A stretch of DNA of 64,000 nucleotides from Bacteroidales bacterium (GTDB taxonomy: Bacteria > Bacteroidota > Bacteroidia > Bacteroidales > F082). Position numbers and translations under genes: made by a program. Shown here piece by piece: positions 57,766 to 64,000 of the stretch. How positions within the stretch are numbered: the stretch's first letter is position 1; the number at the start of each line of letters is the position of its first letter. The notes beneath the pieces are model-generated. The model was not told the DNA's origin. It ran no database searches and saw only the letters and a list, made by a program, of their open reading frames with translations. Location of the stretch: NCBI GenBank assembly GCA_024400425.1, contig JAKSMV010000002.1, positions 145,923-209,922 of the forward strand. Direction: 5' to 3'.

Positions 57766-57853
57766 AATAATTCTGAACTTCTGAAAAAAAACGAAAACTG
57801 AAAACTGATAACCATTAAGGACAATTAAGCAATTTTGAACAATATATAACACA

Positions 57854-58675
57854 TTGGAAACGAGTACATTAATAGGATATATCAATCAACCGGAGACATT
57901 GAAGGGTGCTGCTGTCGAAGAGGTGAGGGCTTTGACGGAAAGGTATCCTTATTTTGCCATCGGTCAGGCCTTGTTGGCCATTGCCTATCAGAACGAAAAC
58001 CATCCTGGATACGAGCAGCAACTACGCTTGGCGGCAAGCATTATGCCGAACCGCGACAAGCTGAGGCTGTTTTCTCTCATTGCTAAGCGCCGAATCGAAA
58101 ATAACCAAAGAGAACCGCAATTGCCAGATGAGTTCAGGCCAAAAGATGAGTTTTTTACTTCTGCAGAAGTCATCGACGTGGCGGAAGAGGCCAACGATGG
58201 TGCTATCATACACGAAAAGGTATTCATCATTCCTGAAATCGACCTCAGCGGCAGCCACGAAGAACTTTCGGCCGAGATGGCTTTGCTGGAAGAAAAACGC
58301 AAGTCGCTTGACGAGCTGAAAACCATCATCGCCAATCGCCTGAAAGAGATTGAAGAAGAGAAGCAGCGCAAGGAAAATAATGAAGGTCAGCCTAAGAAAC
58401 TCTCGCGTAAGGAACTCATTGATAAGTTTATAGCCGAAAATCCGAGTATCTCTCGACCCAAGGCTGAGTTCTTTAATCCTATCTCGGTAGCGCAAAATAG
58501 CATCATCGACCAAGAGAACATCGTGAGCGAAACATTGGCCAAGATTTATGAGAAACAAGGCTATTCAGAGAAGGCAATTTCAATATATGAAAAATTAATC
58601 TTGAAATATCCAGAAAAAAGTAGTAGTTTTGCAGCCCAAATTGAACGCATAAAAAGTCAAACATTAAATAATTAG
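57854..58675 (+). CDS. Hypothetical protein with TPR-like C-terminus
   Basis: A 273-residue protein with no signal peptide. It seems to start at TTG 57854, with no ATG nearby in frame. Residues 1-75 are helical (EEVRALTERYPYFAIGQALLAIAYQNENH), the middle is charged (residues 80-190, including SLDELKTIIANRLKEIEEEKQRKE), and the end carries a TPR-like hairpin (SETLAKIYEKQGYSEKAISIYEKLILKYPEKSSSF). This gene is found between lptE and secG in many Bacteroidales, from memory. The secG promoter lies inside its last 75 bases. Function unknown; a role in envelope assembly is a guess from context. Confidence 0.78.
   Translation: METSTLIGYINQPETLKGAAVEEVRALTERYPYFAIGQALLAIAYQNENHPGYEQQLRLAASIMPNRDKLRLFSLIAKRRIENNQREPQLPDEFRPKDEFFTSAEVIDVAEEANDGAIIHEKVFIIPEIDLSGSHEELSAEMALLEEKRKSLDELKTIIANRLKEIEEEKQRKENNEGQPKKLSRKELIDKFIAENPSISRPKAEFFNPISVAQNSIIDQENIVSETLAKIYEKQGYSEKAISIYEKLILKYPEKSSSFAAQIERIKSQTLNN
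58601..58631 (+). promoter_or_regulatory. Promoter of secG inside the upstream gene
   Basis: TTG at 58601-58603 and TAGTTTTG at 58624-58631, spaced by 20 bases, within the 3' end of the TPR-like gene; secG ATG at 58678. Confidence 0.55.
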
Positions 58676-58677
58676 TT

Positions 58678-59037
58678 ATGTACACATTAGTAGTGATTTT
58701 AATCCTGGTTGTCAGCGTGTTGTTAGGATTGATCGTTCTGGTTCAGAACTCAAAAGGCGGTGGTCTGGTTTCCAACTTCGGTGGTGCCAACCAAGTTATG
58801 GGTGTTCGTCAAACGACCGATTTCCTTGAAAAGGCAACATGGACAATGGCAGCTGTGTTGGTGGTTCTTTGCTTGATTTCGAGCATCACCATCCCTAAGA
58901 ATGTCAAGACCAGCGATGGTTATGATTCAGAGATGCGTGAGCAAATCGAAAACGCCATGCCTTCAGCTCCAGCAATGGAAATGCCTGCTGCAGAAATGCC
59001 AGCTGAAGCACAAGCTGAGCCACAAGCAGAAGAATAA
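58678..59037 (+). CDS. secG: Preprotein translocase subunit SecG
   Basis: A 119-residue membrane protein that supports SecYE during protein export. The first helix VVILILVVSVLLGLIVLVQNSKGGGL and the second, TWTMAAVLVVLCLISSITI, are joined by the conserved loop NFGGANQVMGVRQTTDFLEKA. The C-terminal tail is rich in Ala, Glu and Pro (PAEAQAEPQAEE), as in related species. It is followed by a clear terminator. Confidence 0.93.
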   Translation: MYTLVVILILVVSVLLGLIVLVQNSKGGGLVSNFGGANQVMGVRQTTDFLEKATWTMAAVLVVLCLISSITIPKNVKTSDGYDSEMREQIENAMPSAPAMEMPAAEMPAEAQAEPQAEE

Positions 59038-59066
59038 AGAGCAAATTCAGAACAACTGTAAGAAAG

Positions 59067-59094
59067 CCCGTGAGATTTCTCTCGGGTTTTTTTG
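59067..59094 (+). terminator. Rho-independent terminator after secG
   Basis: Stem CCCGTGAGA / TCTCGGG with a small internal bulge and a TTTC loop, followed by seven T. Confidence 0.85.
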
Positions 59095-59195
59095 TGTCTT
59101 TATATAATATCATGTAAAAAACATCATGCGATTTGCGTGACGTAAAAAAGATGATGAAATAGATTGATGGTAATATTCAGAGTGTCAAAACTATA

Positions 59196-59229
59196 AATAA
59201 AACGAAGCCCGAGAAAAATCCCGGGCTTC
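59196..59229 (-). terminator. Terminator of the fused dehydrogenase gene
   Basis: Stem GAAGCCCG / CGGGCTTC (59204-59229). On the minus strand it is followed by GTTTTATTT. Confidence 0.85.
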
Positions 59230-59254
59230 ATTCGTTTATGCAAATCAGCAATTC

Positions 59255-62200
59255 TTATTTGAAAGCGTTCTCGCTCAAGCCTTTGCCGCTCAAAGCAAGG
59301 TCCTTCATGTAGCCTGGAACAGGCTTGCCAAGGTATTTATCTACATAAATCTTGGCAAGATACTGACCGAGCATGAAGCCGTGGCCACGCAAGCCTGTCA
59401 GCATACCGACTTCCGGATCGACGATGTAGCGAGGCTCCATGTAGTAGCCCGACCAAACGGCGTGGAAGCCAACGGATGCGAGGTTTGGAATCCAGTCGGC
59501 GAAGACTTCGCTCACCACCTGCAGGAATTCCTTGCTGTTGTACTTCAGGTTCTGACGTGCCTCGAAAGCATCGCAGTCAGGTGAAGCGCAACCGATGATT
59601 TGTCCGGTGTGCAGGAACTGCTGTCCATAGACGGCTGAGAAGCCTTTGTAGTGACGGCGGTCGATAATCATATCCAACGAATCGCCCTTGACGCCCATAT
59701 TCGGCAAACGGCGTGTGATGAAAGCCTGGTGCTTGACAGGATACATCTGCGTATCAATGCCTAACATATCGGTGAACTTTTCAGCACCCCAGCCCATTGC
59801 ATTGACGAAATGGTCGCAGCAGAATTCGATGTACTGCTTGTCGTGGGTGCGGACCAAAGCGTAATATTTGCCGCCTTGCTTGCTCACCGAAAGCAGTTCG
59901 CAGTCTTCCATCAGGCGGCCACCATTCTGAACGGCGATGCCACGGATGAAATCGATGGTGCGGCCTGGCGTTGCCTGCCAGCAGTCGTTCGAAATCAAGG
60001 CGTGCGAATAGACATTGCTATCCATGTTCCACAATGGCGAAATCTCGTTGCGGAAATCCTTCTTGTCAATCATGTAGGCATCGCTCCAGGCGCGTGAAGC
60101 ATCCAAAGCCTTGTAGGTTGCATCGTCGTGAACGAGGTTTACATAGCGCGTCATCTTGAAGTTGATGTTGTGAACGGCCTGTATTTCCTTGAATATCTCA
60201 AGGTTATGGTTGGCAATATCGGAAATGTCAGGATTGGAGAAAGCAGGACGGCCACCGCCGATGCAACGCCATGACGAACCTCTGTCGTAGTTGACCAAAA
60301 CAGGTTTCTTGCCTGCCTCGGCGAAATAACGGAAGGCAGCGCTACCGGCAATACCGCCACCGGCAATCAGCACTTCGACCGTTTCCTTCTTGACATCGTT
60401 GTTGGTCGGGAAAACATAGACTTCCTTGGCATTCGGATTATAGACATCGCCCAAATTCACCTGACTTGCCAAAGGAGCACGCGGTGACGAATCGCCGATG
60501 ACTTCGATGCCATACGAACGCAAAATCTGCTTGGCTCTCGGCACGCAGCGCTTGCCACGGCAAGGACCCATACCCATACGGGTGATGTGTTTCAGTTCGT
60601 CAACGGAAATGTATTTGCGGTCGCCAATGACATCAAGGATGGTCTTCAAATCGATGTCTTCGCAGTGGCAGACGTAAGTTTCGCTTTCCACATCGTGAAC
60701 CGGCTTGAATTCCAATGGTTTCGGGTATCTTTCCTTGAGGATGAAGCCGCGGGCAGCAACCAATTCTTCGCCGCTGATGGTGGTAGCCTTCACGCGGACG
60801 ACGTTGGTCTTGTTGTCTTTCTTCATCACCTTTTCAATCACGCCCTCGCCAACTTTCTTGCCGTTGTTGTCGATGAGGAACACTTCTTTTCCTTCTTCAA
60901 CTTCGTATTCGACAGGCAGGAAGAGGACGTTTTTGTTGAGGTCGTAGCCGAAGATGGCCAAACCAGGGCAGTGGTTGACGCACTGCATGCAGCCGATGCA
61001 CTTGGTGTAATCGACGCATGGCGTGACGTTAGTGCTGGCCTTGGTGATAGCACCTTGCGGGCAGCTGAATGAGCATGGGTTGCAAGCGAAACCGTAGAGA
61101 CAGTCGAGTTGCACGAAAGGCTTGGCAAACATGCGGTCGTGGTCGGGCAAATTCGGCTTTTCGAGGATGCGCACCGGACGCTGTTGTGAGTCGATATATT
61201 GTCTCGAAATCTCGAGATATTCATCGTAGTTGAAACGCACACCGAGGTTTTGTGCCACATCGAAAGCGGCTTGCTTACCACGGAGCACAGCGCTAGTGCC
61301 TTCGCCGATGCGGATGGCATCGCCGCAGCCGTAGGTATTGAGGCCGAACACTTGTTTTCCTTTTTCAAGCAGTTGATTGTCAGGAATCAAGCCAGTGCAT
61401 ATATTGATGATGTCGATGTCGTCGATGACTTTCTCGGTGCCAGGAACGGGCTTGAAGTTCTGGCATTCGGCAATGACAGCACCTTTGATTCCAGTATAGT
61501 CGTCGTTAGGAATGGCTTTCAGCAAAACATGAGAAGTCATAATCGGGATGCCCAAACGGCGCACGCGGTTGGCTTGCACAGGGAAGCCGCCTTCGTGGTC
61601 CATGCCTTCGATGATGGCTTTGATGGTAGCGCCAGCTTGCATGCCTTGGTAGGAGGTGAGGTAGCCGATGTTGCCAGCTCCTACGGTGAGGACTTTCTTA
61701 CCTAATAAGGTGTGCTCTTGGTTCATCATCTTTTGGAACACGGCAGCGGTATAGACGCCAGGAACGTCATCATTTTCGAAGGTCGGCATGAAAGGCACGG
61801 CACCCGTTGCTACAACGAGGTGTTCGGCATCTACATAGCTGATTTCTTGTGTCTTGACGTTCTTCAATGCGATGCGTTTGCCTTCAAGCAAATCCCACAC
61901 GGTGTTGTTGAGCAAGATGCCTTCGCGGTTGTCGCCGGCCAAAGTCTTGGCAATATCGAAACCACGCATTCCACCGAATTTCTTTTCCTTCTCAAAGAAG
62001 AAGAACTGGTGGGTCTGCATGTTGAACTGGCCGCCGATGGTGGCATTGTTGTCGATGACCATGTTTGGGATGCCGAGTTCGATGAGCTTCTCGCGGCAAG
62101 CCAAACCAGCAGGCCCAGCACCGATAATGGCCACGGTGGTCTTGTATATCTTCACTTCCTTTTGTGGATTGGCTTCCACATCGGGTTGATGGTCTTTGTG

Positions 62201-62479
62201 GATTTCGCGGACTTCCTTCACGCCATCGACAGGAGTGATGCAGATACGGCGGATTTTGCCATCGACGAGCATTTCGCACGCGCCGCACTTGCCGATGCCA
62301 CATTCGAGGCTGCGGTTGCGACCGTCGAGGCTATGGCTGTGAACAGGGAAACCAGCTTGATGAAGGGCGGCGGCAATGGTCTTGCCACGCTGACCATGCA
62401 CGGTCTGTCCTTCGTATTGGAACTCCACAAGGTCTTCTTGCGGGATGTCCAAGATAGGGTGTTTTTCGATTTTGTACAT
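59255..62479 (-). CDS. Single-chain iron-sulfur flavoprotein amino-acid/imino-acid dehydrogenase fusion
   Basis: A 1074-residue cytoplasmic fusion. Residues 1-95 form a 2Fe-2S domain of the HcnA/OoxA type (Cys60, Cys65, Cys68, Cys80). Residues about 110-440 form a pyridine-nucleotide-disulfide oxidoreductase-like FAD domain (IIGAGPAGLACRE; TVGAGNIGYLTS). Residues about 465-520 hold two 4Fe-4S sites (CLYGFACNPCSFSCP; CVDYTKCIGCMQCVNHCP). A BFD-like 2Fe-2S site follows (YVCHCEDIDLK; GPCRGKRCVPRA), then a second FAD domain of the DAO type (VLIAGGGIAGSAAFRYFAEAG, near residue 710). These parts correspond to the separate subunits of hydrogen cyanide synthase, opine oxidase and proline/hydroxyproline dehydrogenases. 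It probably oxidises an amino or imino acid and passes electrons through the clusters; the substrate is unknown. Confidence 0.85.
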   Translation of the reverse strand: MYKIEKHPILDIPQEDLVEFQYEGQTVHGQRGKTIAAALHQAGFPVHSHSLDGRNRSLECGIGKCGACEMLVDGKIRRICITPVDGVKEVREIHKDHQPDVEANPQKEVKIYKTTVAIIGAGPAGLACREKLIELGIPNMVIDNNATIGGQFNMQTHQFFFFEKEKKFGGMRGFDIAKTLAGDNREGILLNNTVWDLLEGKRIALKNVKTQEISYVDAEHLVVATGAVPFMPTFENDDVPGVYTAAVFQKMMNQEHTLLGKKVLTVGAGNIGYLTSYQGMQAGATIKAIIEGMDHEGGFPVQANRVRRLGIPIMTSHVLLKAIPNDDYTGIKGAVIAECQNFKPVPGTEKVIDDIDIINICTGLIPDNQLLEKGKQVFGLNTYGCGDAIRIGEGTSAVLRGKQAAFDVAQNLGVRFNYDEYLEISRQYIDSQQRPVRILEKPNLPDHDRMFAKPFVQLDCLYGFACNPCSFSCPQGAITKASTNVTPCVDYTKCIGCMQCVNHCPGLAIFGYDLNKNVLFLPVEYEVEEGKEVFLIDNNGKKVGEGVIEKVMKKDNKTNVVRVKATTISGEELVAARGFILKERYPKPLEFKPVHDVESETYVCHCEDIDLKTILDVIGDRKYISVDELKHITRMGMGPCRGKRCVPRAKQILRSYGIEVIGDSSPRAPLASQVNLGDVYNPNAKEVYVFPTNNDVKKETVEVLIAGGGIAGSAAFRYFAEAGKKPVLVNYDRGSSWRCIGGGRPAFSNPDISDIANHNLEIFKEIQAVHNINFKMTRYVNLVHDDATYKALDASRAWSDAYMIDKKDFRNEISPLWNMDSNVYSHALISNDCWQATPGRTIDFIRGIAVQNGGRLMEDCELLSVSKQGGKYYALVRTHDKQYIEFCCDHFVNAMGWGAEKFTDMLGIDTQMYPVKHQAFITRRLPNMGVKGDSLDMIIDRRHYKGFSAVYGQQFLHTGQIIGCASPDCDAFEARQNLKYNSKEFLQVVSEVFADWIPNLASVGFHAVWSGYYMEPRYIVDPEVGMLTGLRGHGFMLGQYLAKIYVDKYLGKPVPGYMKDLALSGKGLSENAFK

Positions 62480-62514
62480 AAACTAAGAAAGATTTTAAGT
62501 CGTAAAAAGAGACG

Positions 62515-62543
62515 CAAAGTTATGAAACCTACGAGAATAGCAA
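62515..62543 (-). promoter_or_regulatory. Promoter of the fused dehydrogenase gene
   Basis: On the minus strand TTG (62543-62541) and TAACTTTG (62522-62515), spaced by 18 bases; ATG at 62479. Confidence 0.65.
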
Positions 62544-62571
62544 GAGTTTTTAAGAAAAAATTTTCAACAAG

Positions 62572-62609
62572 ACAAAAAAAATAAGGGCGACACCCTAATA
62601 GTCGCCCTT
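62572..62609 (-). terminator. Rho-independent terminator of the TonB gene
   Basis: Nine-base perfect stem AAGGGCGAC / GTCGCCCTT at 62583-62609, followed on the minus strand by A and a run of eight T. It separates TonB from the dehydrogenase promoter. Confidence 0.92.
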
Positions 62610-62624
62610 GTGAATGAATAATGT

Positions 62625-63299
62625 TTATTGTAGTTTGAAGTTAATTGGTAGGTTGCATGACACCCTTACGGCTCGTCCGCATTGCAGTCCGGGATTCCAT
62701 TTCGGCATCGATTTCACGACACGGATGGCTTCTTCGTCGCAGCCGCTTCCGATGCCGCGAAGTATCGTAACATTGGTGATGGAGCCATCCTTCTCGACGA
62801 CGAAGGAGACGAACACGCGCCCTTGTGTGCCCACCTCTTTAGCCAACTGTGGATACTTGACGTTTTTGGCCACATATTCCAGCATTTTCTTTTCGCCGCC
62901 GGGGAACGTCGGCATGTTTTCGACGATGATGAAAGGCACTTCCTCGACGATTTCCTCTTCGATAATGTCAATTGGGACAGTTGGCTCGATAGGCTCGTCT
63001 TCCTCGACGTTGACGTCAATGTCAATCTCACTCTCGATTTCCTCATTGTTATCCACTATGGTAATCATGTTGACCACCTTAGGCTTTTCAATGGGTTGGG
63101 GCTTTTCCTGAACAGTGACGGGAACTAAATCATCTGGAATGGCTTCCGTTGTTCCGTCGAAAGTTCTGATTTCTTGTTTTCCGTAGCTTTTTGTCTCGAA
63201 TACCATCCACGCCAAGGCCAAGCTAACGATCAGGCCGATTTGCGTGAACATCAACCTCCTTTTTTCGAGGTCGGCTCTGTTTGATTTTTTTGTTTCCAT
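62625..63299 (-). CDS. tonB: TonB family energy transducer
   Basis: A 224-residue inner-membrane protein. A cytoplasmic start (METKKSNRADLEKRRLMF) is typical of Bacteroidota TonB proteins, followed by one membrane helix at residues 19-36 (TQIGLIVSLALAWMVFET). The periplasmic linker is rich in Pro, Glu and Val. The C-terminal TonB domain starts at FPGGEKKMLEYVAKNVKYPQLAKE and continues with QGRVFVSFVVEKDGSITNVTILRGIGSGCDEEAIRVV and MPKWNPGLQCGRAVRVSCNLPINFKL. It passes proton-motive energy to outer-membrane transporters. No ExbB or ExbD genes are near. Confidence 0.93.
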   Translation of the reverse strand: METKKSNRADLEKRRLMFTQIGLIVSLALAWMVFETKSYGKQEIRTFDGTTEAIPDDLVPVTVQEKPQPIEKPKVVNMITIVDNNEEIESEIDIDVNVEEDEPIEPTVPIDIIEEEIVEEVPFIIVENMPTFPGGEKKMLEYVAKNVKYPQLAKEVGTQGRVFVSFVVEKDGSITNVTILRGIGSGCDEEAIRVVKSMPKWNPGLQCGRAVRVSCNLPINFKLQ

Positions 63300-63420
63300 T
63301 GTGCAAAGTATTTAGGGTTCTTGCTTTTCATACGAGAAATTGGACGGATTATTATTATGGTGCTACTCATTTTTCCGATGTTGCAACATTGCAACCCATT
63401 CTCATGTCGCGCAATCAATA

Positions 63421-63428
63421 TATATTTG
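63421..63428 (+). promoter_or_regulatory. -7 element of the PspC-domain gene
   Basis: TATATTTG, 31 bases before the ATG at 63460. No clear -33 element. Confidence 0.55.
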
Positions 63429-63459
63429 CAGCGTCAAACCAATTAAAAGAAGAAAGAAA

Positions 63460-63660
63460 ATGAACAAGAAACTGTATCGTTCGATGATGGACAAAAAACT
63501 CTGTGGTGTGTGTGGTGGCCTCGGTGAATATTTCGACATTGACTCGACTGTAATCCGTGTGGCTTGGATTCTGTTTGCCTTGTTAGGTGGCAGCGGCCTG
63601 TTGGCTTACCTCATCTGTGCCATTGTCATTCCTCAGCAAAATCAATTGCCAAATCCATAA
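63460..63660 (+). CDS. PspC-domain small membrane protein
   Basis: A 66-residue protein that is a single PspC domain: [26 protein letters not shown], then [29 protein letters not shown], the membrane helix. PspC proteins sense or support the membrane in the phage-shock response; stand-alone copies are common in Bacteroidota and their role is not defined. ATG 63460 is the start because it opens the domain, although the frame is open upstream to 63340. It is divergent from tonB and has its own terminator. Confidence 0.9.
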   Translation: MNKKLYRSMMDKKLCGVCGGLGEYFDIDSTVIRVAWILFALLGGSGLLAYLICAIVIPQQNQLPNP

Positions 63661-63697
63661 GGATTTTCACGAACAAAAACCTTTGAACCATAAAAAC

Positions 63698-63728
63698 ACG
63701 CCGGGCAAGTCATTGCCTGGCGTTTTTA
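63698..63728 (+). terminator. Rho-independent terminator after the PspC gene
   Basis: An 11-base stem ACGCCGGGCAA / TTGCCTGGCGT with one G-U pair and a four-base loop, followed by a T run. Confidence 0.92.
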
Positions 63729-63973
63729 TATGGCAATTATATACTTTTTGACCCATAGTGGTTCATCTTATCTGCGTCCGGCAAGTAAGGACATTGTAAT
63801 CCAATTTGTAACCACGATGTTTTTCCGACCGCGAATTTTGCGAATTTTGCGAAATCGAAGATTGCCTCAGCATAGCTCATGCGCGCATGGCTCTGCGTTC
63901 AGCTTCGCAATATTTATGGATTTTGATTTTTTAGTTATTTAAAAAAAATTGGATGTTATTGCCAAGTTTTTTG
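63729..63973. other. Gene-free end of the window with hairpin-rich remnant
   Basis: No supported gene. GCGAATTTT is repeated near 63831-63850 and leads into GAAATCGAAGATT (63851-63863), the motif shared with 55432 and 57123. A hairpin centred on ATGCGCGCAT (63879-63888) follows, much as GTGCGC-TT-GCGCAC follows the motif in the 55417 element. This may be another decayed copy. A 70-codon frame at 63730-63942 has no protein-like features. Confidence 0.5.
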
Positions 63974-63981
63974 TACTTTTG
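63974..63981 (+). promoter_or_regulatory. -7 element for a gene beyond the window
   Basis: TACTTTTG followed by CCCCC, with TTG at 63949-63951 as a distant -33 candidate. The gene it serves would start after base 64000. Confidence 0.5.
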
Positions 63982-64000
63982 CCCCCTCATATTCAAGCCT

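Noticed and set aside
63730..63942. 70-codon open frame near the window end
   Set aside because: No domain, signal peptide or ribosome site; it crosses direct repeats and a hairpin shared with non-coding remnants.

Overview
The window is a stretch of chromosome from a member of the Bacteroidota, most likely the order Bacteroidales. The support is as follows. More than a dozen genes are preceded by the Bacteroidota promoter element TAnnTTTG. Two secreted proteins end in type IX secretion (T9SS) sorting tails. There is a PorW/SprE-like T9SS lipoprotein, an acid-specific dipeptidyl-peptidase of family S46, a Bacteroidota-type LptE, and a FISUMP-domain protein. No rRNA, tRNA, CRISPR array, phage or intact insertion sequence was seen. 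Genus and species cannot be told from the sequence alone.

Layout. 1-7125: 3' part of recG, then two peptidases, a DPP11-type S46 enzyme and an M16 lipoprotein. 7209-17886: a seven-gene cassette with its own promoter. It holds a TerB/Sel1 protein, an M48 peptidase with a TerB-like tail, a zinc-ribbon protein, a membrane Ser/Thr kinase, a zinc-ribbon AAA+ protein with three ATPase modules, a zinc-ribbon FHA protein and a PP2C phosphatase. 17969-22433: a metal-binding DUF3109 protein, a membrane protein and winged-helix regulator pair, creD and dgkA, then ornithine carbamoyltransferase. Two matching 17-bp palindromes precede the membrane protein and creD. 22490-23748: a gene-poor, AT-rich patch with a decayed transporter gene, an orphan ORF, a candidate small RNA and a palindromic repeat. 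23749-30804: ileS, a DksA/TraR-type protein, lspA, an acetyltransferase, ribF and asd. 30902-40748: a lamin-tail surface protein, a phosphatase, an acyltransferase, a lytic transglycosylase, two beta-barrel proteins, queG and an enoyl-CoA hydratase-like enzyme. 40750-48196 (minus): a probable six-gene operon of pseudokinase, porW/sprE-like gene, bactofilin, folE, fabD and a C-terminal processing protease. 48387-59037: a T9SS cargo protein, pheT, a short sigma-54 activator, three exported proteins, lptE, a TPR-like protein and secG. 59255-63660: a 1074-residue fused flavin and iron-sulfur dehydrogenase, TonB and a PspC-domain protein.

How the genes work together. Most of the window is housekeeping (aminoacyl-tRNA synthetases, lipoprotein processing, lipid and cofactor synthesis) and envelope or secretion machinery. 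The best candidate for an undescribed system is the 7209-17886 cassette. It pairs a kinase and phosphatase with a phosphothreonine-reading FHA protein, an AAA+ remodeller and two TerB-like proteins, and three of its seven products carry zinc ribbons. Other points worth following are the single-chain redox enzyme, the paired operators around the winged-helix/creD locus, the candidate small RNA at 23288-23390, and a kinase-like protein lacking its catalytic Asp encoded just upstream of a T9SS gene.
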